Source of the DNA: Aliirhizobium wenxiniae
GTDB lineage: Bacteria; Pseudomonadota; Alphaproteobacteria; Rhizobiales; Rhizobiaceae
Assembly: GCF_014201355.1 (NCBI RefSeq)
Contig: NZ_JACHEG010000003.1
Coordinates: forward strand, 310,001 to 374,000
Direction of reading: 5' to 3'
Length of the DNA: 64,000 nt
Of the stretch, positions 16,816 to 25,100 are shown piece by piece. The notes beneath the pieces are model-generated. The model had not been told where the DNA came from. It ran no database searches and saw nothing but the letters and a program-made list of their open reading frames with translations. The position numbers and the translations under genes are program-made. Each line of letters opens with the position of its first letter. Position 1 is the stretch's first letter.

Positions 16816-19138
16816 AGCCAGCGCCTTGCAGGGCCCGAGCTACCTCAAGCTGCCCCTTGGCATATTTCTCAACAATCCGAATTGTCTCGTCGCACGCATC
16901 CTTGAGTTCATCCGGGCTTGGCGTCTCATCGTAGTAAGTGCCATGAGAGAGATTGTTGATCAGGACGCTCTTGATCTCGAAGCCCTCTTCGCCAGCCAGA
17001 TAACTGATGTAGTTCGAAAGGCTGTCGCATTTGTCAGGATGGCAGAAACGGCCAACTGCCTCGAGAACGCACCGGATGGCATGCCCGGTCGTATGGCTCG
17101 GCTCAGCCCCACTATGCACACCAACGATTTCACGAAGATGCTCCTCGAACGGTGCAATGTACTTCTTGAGCTTGGACAGTTGGTGCGTCTGACCCGCCTT
17201 GTGGAGAAAGAATGCACCTTCCTCCTTCACGACCTTATTGGTGACGCAGATGTTGTAGAAGTAGCTACTATGCGTGAAGACCAGTAATTCTGGCCTCAGA
17301 AATCCCTTACTTATGTCTGCGGGATTGATCGAGACCGTACCGGTCGTCGAGATGCTCAGGTGCTTGAGCGTTTGGGCGATGGCGAACACGTAGTCGTATG
17401 ACATCGATGTTATGGGATCGTCGAAAACGAGGAACACCTTCCCGTAGTCCGTTGTCGACTTCACCTTCTTGTGGACGCAGGCGATGAAATAGCAGAACGC
17501 GATCACGGTTTTCTCGCCATCGCTCAGCGTGCGGCTCGGTCCCCGGGTCATTTCGCGATTGTCGCGCCTGAGCGTGAAGGAGGCTTTGTCAAAGCTATAC
17601 TTCTGCCCGAAAAAACTGACGATCAAGGCTTCGAATGTTGTCGCCACCCGGTCCTTGGCGTTGTCTGAAAGCTGGGATTTCTTCAGTTCAGCGAGTTCGA
17701 TCTTGGCGACGCGCGCGTCTTCCTGCCGACTGCGGACCGCCTCGAATGATGACCAGTTGGACCTCACGAATTCGACAGCGAAGATATCGCAGGCCTCCCG
17801 GTGGAGGTTACGCCGTTCCGTATCCGAGGCGCTGATGGCTGCTCGCAATGCGACAAATGCCTGGTTAATCTCGCCGACCATCTCTCGCATAGCTGACATC
17901 GAGGATGCGATATCGACCTCCGGGAGCGCCACTTCTTCACCCGGATTATTTCCTTTGAGCTGTATTGCTTCGGCATACGCACTGAGCAGGGTATCGGTGG
18001 CCGCAGCTTTCGTCGGTAGATCGGGCAGCACGACTTTCTTCTGCGAAGGTACGAGCTTCTTGAGGCTGTCGAATTTCGTTAGACTTCGCGAATATGACGT
18101 TTCGCAAGCGGCCACGGCTGTCCGCAGGCTCTTGATCCGAATCCAGTCCTCCCTCAGAGCTTTCTTGTGTGCGCCTTCAGCGTCAGCAAAAAAGGCGATG
18201 TAGGACGCGATGAGGTCCTTGGCGGGTGGATGTTCGACTGACTGTTCGCAGAAAGGACAAGTGCCTTCGCTGGCATCCTTCATCAAGTCGATCCCGGTTT
18301 CGATGAAAGCGTGGTGGGCTGTTATCTTTGCCTTGATCGCCTCGGCGATGGTTGATGGCGAAGTCATCCGGGAAAGGTTTCCGTTTGCTGTATCAATCAC
18401 GGACGCGTTAAACGCTATGCGTTCTATATCGGCAGGATAGTCCGGCTCTGCCGGCACGCTTTTCAACGCGTCGAGATCGCTCAGCACGTTTCCGAAACTC
18501 CGTGCTGGCTGGACGGGTAAGGCGGTGTGGTCGGACATCAGCTCGGCAAGCTGTATGGCCATATATTCCCTAAGTCGCCTGTTGACGCCCGCTTTTGTCG
18601 AGAGCTGCTCGTCCGTGGCTTTACCGAGTTCTCGTTCCAGAGCCGCTATCGACTCGCCCAGGCGGGTCTCCGACTGCTGCACCTTGTCTTCGGCGTCTTT
18701 GGTGCTGATCATGGTATGATCGAGCGTGATCTTGCTTTCGATGTTGCCGTTTACAACGAAATTGCTCTGTCTGAGTTCAGAGTGAACGAAATCTTCCGAA
18801 AACACGTGAAAGATACGGTCACCAATCTGTGGAGTAGCTTTGCGGATCGTCAAGTCGAGGGAAAGCTTGCCGATACACGCGTCGCCCTGAGAGAGCTCGA
18901 ACATCCCTTGTCCGGTGGTCGATTCTTCAGCAATGAGGTTCGTCGGCGCATCCTGAATGTCTTGGCCTTCTCCGTGAAGATCAAGATACCGCAGCGCCCG
19001 GGTCAGAAAGGACTTGCCAGTCCCGTTCCGGGCATAGACGAGGTTCTGGGCGAACTTGCTCAAGTCGGCGTCAAGTTGTCCAACAGGACCGAGCGAAGTC
19101 GCTTGAATATGCAGGCTGGGTTTCGGCGCAGACGACAT
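16814..19138 (-). CDS. Rad50/RloC-like ATPase with zinc hook and candidate anticodon-nuclease residues
   Basis: 774 residues from ATG 19138 (GGGGTGA upstream). Walker A ARNGTGKS at 36-43, a central coiled-coil-like stretch containing CPFC (294-297) like a zinc hook, ABC signature LSDGE 538-542, Walker B VFLVFDDPITS 568-578, and H-loop region FTHSSYF near 621. This is the AAA_13 arrangement of PrrC and RloC. C-terminal R689-x3-E693 and H732 (NNLSHG) match in order and spacing the Arg-x3-Glu...His triad described for the PrrC and RloC anticodon nucleases. It stands alone, with no restriction-modification genes beside it, as RloC often does. Role in phage defence is inference; it could also be another AAA_13 defence ATPase. 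Confidence 0.75.
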   Translation of the reverse strand: MSSAPKPSLHIQATSLGPVGQLDADLSKFAQNLVYARNGTGKSFLTRALRYLDLHGEGQDIQDAPTNLIAEESTTGQGMFELSQGDACIGKLSLDLTIRKATPQIGDRIFHVFSEDFVHSELRQSNFVVNGNIESKITLDHTMISTKDAEDKVQQSETRLGESIAALERELGKATDEQLSTKAGVNRRLREYMAIQLAELMSDHTALPVQPARSFGNVLSDLDALKSVPAEPDYPADIERIAFNASVIDTANGNLSRMTSPSTIAEAIKAKITAHHAFIETGIDLMKDASEGTCPFCEQSVEHPPAKDLIASYIAFFADAEGAHKKALREDWIRIKSLRTAVAACETSYSRSLTKFDSLKKLVPSQKKVVLPDLPTKAAATDTLLSAYAEAIQLKGNNPGEEVALPEVDIASSMSAMREMVGEINQAFVALRAAISASDTERRNLHREACDIFAVEFVRSNWSSFEAVRSRQEDARVAKIELAELKKSQLSDNAKDRVATTFEALIVSFFGQKYSFDKASFTLRRDNREMTRGPSRTLSDGEKTVIAFCYFIACVHKKVKSTTDYGKVFLVFDDPITSMSYDYVFAIAQTLKHLSISTTGTVSINPADISKGFLRPELLVFTHSSYFYNICVTNKVVKEEGAFFLHKAGQTHQLSKLKKYIAPFEEHLREIVGVHSGAEPSHTTGHAIRCVLEAVGRFCHPDKCDSLSNYISYLAGEEGFEIKSVLINNLSHGTYYDETPSPDELKDACDETIRIVEKYAKGQLEVARALQGAG

Positions 19139-19325
19139 TAGAATCACCCCGGTTCGACCCAAGGTAGCATAGCGCTGCTTACGATCTATCCGGTTCGAGC
19201 CGGATCAAAATGATCACCTGGATGATCGGATCTTTGTTGCCCGCCTTCCGGCTTTGCTCCGGGCTCACCGTCGTAATCATTATTCCGGGTTCTGCGCGCC
19301 CTCCTTTGTTGGACGCCTGCTTTAG

Positions 19326-19361
19326 GCAGAAAAACGGCGGCTGGTAGATACCAGCCACCGT
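19326..19361 (-). terminator. Intrinsic terminator of the isochorismatase-like gene
   Basis: On the minus strand a 12-bp stem with one mismatch (plus-strand arms 19334-19345 and 19350-19361, loop AGAT) is followed by five T. It begins 41 nt after the stop at 19402. The plus-strand side also ends CTCTTTT, so it could act both ways. Confidence 0.8.
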
Positions 19362-19401
19362 CTCTTTTAAAGTTTCGTTCTCGCTTTGAACCGTGAGGCT
19401 T

Positions 19402-20148
19402 TCAGCTGGCCAGCGGTACCACGCGCGAAGCCGCTGCCTGGGCAAGCCGATCAGCCGCCTCCTCCGTCGTCCACAATGCATTCGCGAACCAACGGAAGTT
19501 CACGAGAGCCGCAAGATACGCGTCACCTTCCGGCAGTTTGCTTCCGGCCGTCGCGTCGCGGACCACCGCCACCTCGAAGCCTTTCTCGACAAAGTCACGG
19601 AGGTGGGACTCGACGCAGAAATTTGCGGCCATGCCCGCTAGGATCACCTTGTCGATGCGCTTCTTCCGTAGCTGAAAGACCACGTCGTTGGTCTGGGGGC
19701 CAGCGATCTTGTGCGGCGAGCACACGATGGTCTTCCCGTCTTCGATGTACTGCTTGTATTCGGGCATCCAGTCCGCGCCAGAGTTTTCAAACCCTTCCAG
19801 CGACAGCGGATCGCGGCGGTCGAACATCCGCAGCTTGTGCATCAGCGTCTCGCCCGTTGCGGCGAAATCCCAGCGGTGGTCGAAGGGGTAGTAGTAGTGA
19901 GGCGAGATGACGACCTCGATCCCGGCCTTCTTCGATGCCTCGAAGAGCTTGCCGATGTTCTCGACGGTATTGTGTTCGGTGATGCTTTCACCGAATGCTC
20001 CCCAGCCTGCACCCTTGGGGCTCAGGAAGTCGATCTGGGGATCGGTAATTACCAGCGCCGTCCGCGGGATGTCGATCTCGACGTCGGTTTTGGGAAGAGC
20101 GGGGTTCTGAGGGTCACGGTAGGCAAGCGGAATTACTCTGTCCGTCAT
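19402..20148 (-). CDS. Isochorismatase-family cysteine hydrolase
   Basis: 248 residues. The catalytic triad of the family is visible: Asp37 in VITDPQIDF, Lys near 146 in SPHKIAGPQTND, and Cys near 177 in GMAANFCVESHLRD. A cis-peptide-type segment ILAGMAAN precedes the Cys. AGGA lies upstream of the ATG. The family splits small amides, carbamates or vinyl ethers (isochorismate, N-carbamoylsarcosine, biuret, nicotinamide). The substrate cannot be told. It is monocistronic with its own terminator. Confidence 0.88.
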   Translation of the reverse strand: MTDRVIPLAYRDPQNPALPKTDVEIDIPRTALVITDPQIDFLSPKGAGWGAFGESITEHNTVENIGKLFEASKKAGIEVVISPHYYYPFDHRWDFAATGETLMHKLRMFDRRDPLSLEGFENSGADWMPEYKQYIEDGKTIVCSPHKIAGPQTNDVVFQLRKKRIDKVILAGMAANFCVESHLRDFVEKGFEVAVVRDATAGSKLPEGDAYLAALVNFRWFANALWTTEEAADRLAQAAASRVVPLAS

Positions 20149-20721
20149 GGAGGTTTCCTCTTTGGGCGGTTTTGCCGGGCGACGATCGCTCGTCCTCGCG
20201 ATCGCGGGGCAGTTGATTGAATTCTGGAACCAGTATCCTGCGATTTGGGCTCGCCACCCGATTTATAGGGTGCGGACTTCGATCTCGACGGATACGGGGA
20301 CTAGATTGGGGCCACCCGGAGCGCCGTGATTGTAACATTCAGTCACTTTGCGGCGGATCAGCGTGCCATTCGGACAATTTCAGCTGACCGGGAGTTAATC
20401 TCGCCGAGAGGGCAACCTGCGCCCGTGATCATCCGTCCTCGTATTCACGCGCACTTAAAGCGAACGATCGAAGCTCAATCGTCCCCGCCGGGTATTTGCC
20501 TCAACCGAGACAGCATTCTCAACTCGCCAGCGGCAACACGGGCCGACGCATGGGAGCGGAATACTGTCGATCACCAGATTTCAAGGCTTTGCGAACAGCG
20601 CAACGCCGACGACTGGCCAGGTCAGGATGAGTGATCGAGTATACTCTCGATAGCCCGAACGCCAAATTGCTGTTCAGGTACTCGAGCACGCATCATTGAC
20701 ATCGAGGGGGGACAGGTGCGC
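20149..20721. other. 573-nt region without a recognisable gene
   Basis: Between the isochorismatase-like gene and the cyclopropane synthase gene, both on the minus strand. A plus-strand frame at 20326-20634 lacks a ribosome site and any family resemblance. Composition is locally less GC-rich around 20210-20400, fitting a promoter for the isochorismatase-like gene. No repeat seen. Confidence 0.4.
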
Positions 20722-22005
20722 TCAAGACAACTCCCGCTGACGGTCCCAGGCAACCGCGGTAAGCTTAGCGGCGGGGTTGCTCTTGGCCTCCGAGTTCCGT
20801 TCCGCGTCGAACGTATAGTCGCGGGCAAGAGGAAGGGTCGATACGTTCTTTGTCAGCTGCAGCTGCCAGTTCATGTGGCCCATCCGACGGAATGCCAGTT
20901 CGGAACCGATCAGGTAGAATTCGAACATCCGGCAGAAGCGCTCATCGTATAGTTCGGCAAGCTTGCTCCTGTTGTCAGTGAAGCGGTGATGCCATTGCTC
21001 CAACGTCTTCGCGTAATGCAGACGCAGGACCTCGATATCCGTGGCCCACAGTCCTGACTTCTCTACCACCGACATGACCTCGGAAATCGCCGGAGAGTAG
21101 CCGCCAGGAAAAATGTACTTTGCGATCCAAGGATTGGTACTGCCCGGACCATCCGCGCGGCCGATGGCATGGATCAGGGCTACGCCGTCATCGGTGAGTA
21201 TCGACTTGATCCTGTCGAAATAGGTCCGGAAGTGGTTGACTCCTACGTGCTCGAACATCCCGACAGATACCACCCGATCGACCTTACGTGTCCAGTTCCG
21301 GTAGTCCATGAGCTCGAACGTAACCTTGTCGTCGAGCTTCGCCTCCTTGGCGCGAATACGGGCTTCCTTGAGCTGTTCCTCGGAAAGCGTCAATCCCGTC
21401 ACCCGGGCACCGAACTCCCTCGCGAGATAGAGCGCCATCCCTCCCCAGCCGCACCCGATATCGAGAACCTCAAGCCCCGGACGGTCAAGCCTGAGTTTCG
21501 AGGCGATGTGCCGCTTCTTCTTGAGCTGGGCTTCCTCGAGCGTCTCATCACCCTCCGGAAAATAGGCGCAGGAATACTGGCGATCCTCGTCCAGCATCAG
21601 TGAATAGAGGCGTCCGTCGAGATCATAGTGGTGGGCAACGTTTCTCTTGGATCGCCCGGTAAAGTTCAACTGGTCCAGGTTGCGACGGAACCAACGTACC
21701 TTCTCCATGAACTTGTCGAGGGGATGACTGCCGCCCTCCATGGAATTCATCGCCAGGAAATCGAGTGTTTGGAACAGGCCGCGAGGCCCTGGTTCCACTT
21801 CTCCGTCCATATAAAGCTCCCCGAGCGCGAGGGCCGGATTGAGCAACAGACGGCGTTTCGCCCGCTCAGTTTTGATCGTGATCGCGGCTCGGGGCTCGCT
21901 GCCCGTGCCGAAGGTGTGAGAGGTTCCGTCGGGAAATCTTACGCTGAGGGTGCCAATCTTGATCAGACGGGAAAGTGCGGCTTCTAGCAACATCGGGACA
22001 ACCAT
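20722..22005 (-). CDS. Cyclopropane-fatty-acyl-phospholipid synthase family methyltransferase
   Basis: 427 residues. The SAM-binding motif VLDIGCGWGGMALYLA is near 178-193, preceded by the family's AHHYDLDGRLYSLMLDEDRQYSCAYF substrate region and followed by YRNWTRKVDRVVSVGMFEHVG. The N-terminal helical lipid-binding domain (FGTGSEPRAAITIKTE) is present. Known members add a methylene group from SAM across double bonds of membrane lipid acyl chains, protecting against acid and stress. The start may instead be Met5 (21993). It is 125 nt downstream of the mega-kinase gene and might be read from the same transcript. Confidence 0.9.
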   Translation of the reverse strand: MVVPMLLEAALSRLIKIGTLSVRFPDGTSHTFGTGSEPRAAITIKTERAKRRLLLNPALALGELYMDGEVEPGPRGLFQTLDFLAMNSMEGGSHPLDKFMEKVRWFRRNLDQLNFTGRSKRNVAHHYDLDGRLYSLMLDEDRQYSCAYFPEGDETLEEAQLKKKRHIASKLRLDRPGLEVLDIGCGWGGMALYLAREFGARVTGLTLSEEQLKEARIRAKEAKLDDKVTFELMDYRNWTRKVDRVVSVGMFEHVGVNHFRTYFDRIKSILTDDGVALIHAIGRADGPGSTNPWIAKYIFPGGYSPAISEVMSVVEKSGLWATDIEVLRLHYAKTLEQWHHRFTDNRSKLAELYDERFCRMFEFYLIGSELAFRRMGHMNWQLQLTKNVSTLPLARDYTFDAERNSEAKSNPAAKLTAVAWDRQRELS

Positions 22006-22130
22006 TCTTAGGCCCGGCCGGGCCGAATTCGTTGAAGTATCCGAGGGATGTTAGGAGGCCTTTCCCGATGCTTATTGCAAAATCCACTTCCTGCGACCGC
22101 GGCCACAAAATAGCTGAGACAGCTACCGCA

Positions 22131-25100
22131 TCAAGTTGGTGGTGATGCCGGAGGAGCGGTCCCGGCCTCAGGTATCGTGAAACTGAAAACCGCTCCGCTA
22201 GGAAGGTTGGACCTGTACGCGAGACTTCCGCCATGCGTTTCTATGATGGTCCTGCTGATCGCCAATCCCATTCCCATCCCATCGGGTTTGGTCGAATTGA
22301 ACGCTTCGAATACCGAGGCAACCATTTCCGGGGCAACCCCGGGGCCATTGTCGCGGATATCGACATAGGCGGTTCCCGCGGTTCCGCGTCCGACCGTGAT
22401 CAGAAGGTTCCCACCTGAAATACCTGCCCCGGTTATCGCCTCCATTCCATTGATGACGAGATTGAGGATGACTTGCTGAATCTGAACCCGGTCCGCCGCG
22501 ATCTGGACATCGGTCTCAAGCGCGTCCATGCGGATCGCAATTCCGTTGGCTCGCACCTCTACGCCGACATAGCTTATTGTCTCGGACACAAGGTCGCACA
22601 GCGAAAAAACTTGGCTCTGCGGTGATGACTTTCGCACCAAAGCTCTGGTCCTGTTCAAGACTTCCCCGGCGCGATGCCCCTCGCTCACCATCCTCTCAAG
22701 AGCACTTCTGGCGGCTCCTAAGTTTGGCGGATCACGATCCAGCCATCGAAGGCCGGCGGCACCACTCGTCACGATGCTGAGAAGCGGTTGCTTGACGTCG
22801 TGCGAGATCGCCGCCGACAGCTGGCCGACTGTGGCGACCCGGTTCGCGTGAGCCATCTCCGACTGGAGCATGCGATATCTCAGGTCGCTCGCCCGGATGT
22901 TCTCCTCGGCGCGCTTCCTCTCTGTGAGATCGAGGACGTAGGCAACGCCCCCTTCGGTTTCGGAAGCGTCGAAAGCTGCAGCACCGATGAGGACGGGCAC
23001 GCTGTGACCGTCTTTATGGATGAACACCTTCTCCCACGGTCGCGCCCTTCCCGTCGCCTTGATCTCCTCTACGACCAAGGAATCCGAAGCCCAATCTTCT
23101 CTCGGAGTGAGATCAGTCCAGCGCAGGCCTCCCGTCAAAAAATCATCCCGGCTGAACCCCAGCATCGCGAGGAGGGTGTTGTTGGCATCGGTGATGTCGC
23201 CTTCGTAGTTCCACATAAAGACACCGATGATATCGGCATCAACAAGGCGTCTGATTTTGGCCTCGCGTCGCTCAAGATCCCGGTAAAGCCTGGTGTTCTC
23301 GAGCGCAATGGCCGCGTGTGACGCAATCAATTTGAGTATCGAGAGCCTCTCTCGCGTGAACACCCCCGCCGCAAGGCTATTTTCGAGATGAAGCGCGCCG
23401 ATCGTTTTTCCCTGGTTGACCAAGGGCAGTACAAGGAGCGAGCGGACCCGCCGCGAGTGGACATACGCATCATGAGCGAAACGCGATGCGGTGGACGCGT
23501 TGTCCTCAATCACCGTCTCGCCTGTTCGCATTGCGTCAACCAGTATCTCGTTGGGATATTCGAACCGCCTCGTCTCGGCCTCGCCTAGAACGACTACGAC
23601 GCCTCCGTCAGAGGTGGTTGCGACGGCTTCGATGACATGAATTGCGTCTGTTCCGAGCGCGAGCACGGCACGACTCGCTCCGGCATGTTCGAGGACCGTG
23701 CGCATCAGGCCATCGATGAGCTTCTCGAGGACGATTTCGCCTGAAACCGTCTGCGCGACCTTGATGACCGTCGAGAGATCGAAATGTTCGACGGCGACCG
23801 TCGCTGTCGTCAACGCGGACGCCGCCGGCTGCTGGGTCTTTGGCAGGAACGGATAAAGCCTCTCGAGTTGCCGGACCTTTGCGGCTGCGCCCCATTTCTG
23901 GAACGCCGTTCGGGCCTCTGTGAGGTACATCCGCGAGATTTGCTCCAGCCCAAGGCGACCATAGAAACGGGAGGCGGCTTCGCTTGCAACGGCCTCATCC
24001 TGCACGAATCCGTTGTCCCTCGCCCGCATCACGCTTGCAGCGTAGAGTTGCTGAGCCTCCATATGTCGTCCGTCGAGGTCGGCGATCTCCGCGGAAATCA
24101 GCAGATGCTTTGCCGCGAAAGTCTCGGAACCCGTGCCTGCAGCCCATTCGCCAAGCTGCCGATAATGATGGTCAAGTTGTTCGCGGTCGGCCTTGCCGGG
24201 TACAGCGTCCCCCTGTCGCGAACGTCCGCAAAGTGCCAAAGCGCCGTAGAAATGATAGTCGACATGCTGGACCTGGACAATTTCGATCCACGGCGTCGGG
24301 TAGACGTTCGAGGCGGCGGTGATCGCGCCCGTGAAGTCCTCAGCCAGATACCGAAGCATCGTCTTGCGCGTCCAGTAAAAGCAAACAGCAACGCTACCTG
24401 GAGACCGCCAAAGGCGCTCCTCGAAATCCTGTTCGTTGAAGGAATTGTCGCTCAAGGTCGCCAGCCCGTTCGTCAGACCGGAGAGAGCTGCTATCGCCCG
24501 CTCGAAGACCGCGATCTGGTCGACAGCGTCCTGGAAGCCCACGTCCCGCGTAAAGGACAGCGCCTGTCGGCTGAAGGAGCCGACCTTATCGAGGTGCTCG
24601 CCCCCGATGAAGCGGTACTGGACAGACTGTGAGAGCGCGTAACAGGCGTAATAAATATCGCCGGATTCCCGCCCGACCTGATCGGCTGCCTCGAATATTT
24701 CCAGGGCTTCTGCGAGAGGCCTCGTCCATGTCGCCGTCAAGCCCAATGCCACGCCCGTCCTCGCGAGATCGAGACGATTGTCGCCGCTGATAGCTATCTT
24801 TTGAGCGAACCTTGCGACCTCGAGCCCCTCCTCGAAGCGGCCGAACAGGGGGCCGAGAAGCCAGCCAAACCATGCCAACCCCTGTGTAGAGGCGCTTGCT
24901 CTTCCATGCGTGAGGCTAAGATTGACCATCTTGCAGGTAACGATCGCGCAGAGATGGAAGTCGGTGAAATAAGCTGGCGGCCACATCTCCGTTAGAATGC
25001 GCATCACCGCCAAAGTCTCCGCGTCTGTCATAAGCGGAAGGTCCGCAAAGCTCGTCAGCGGTCTACCACCGAGATTTTCCCAGATAGCAGCGTATTCAGT

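Noticed and set aside
20326..20634. Open frame of 102 codons in the plus strand
   Set aside because: No ribosome site and no recognisable domain.
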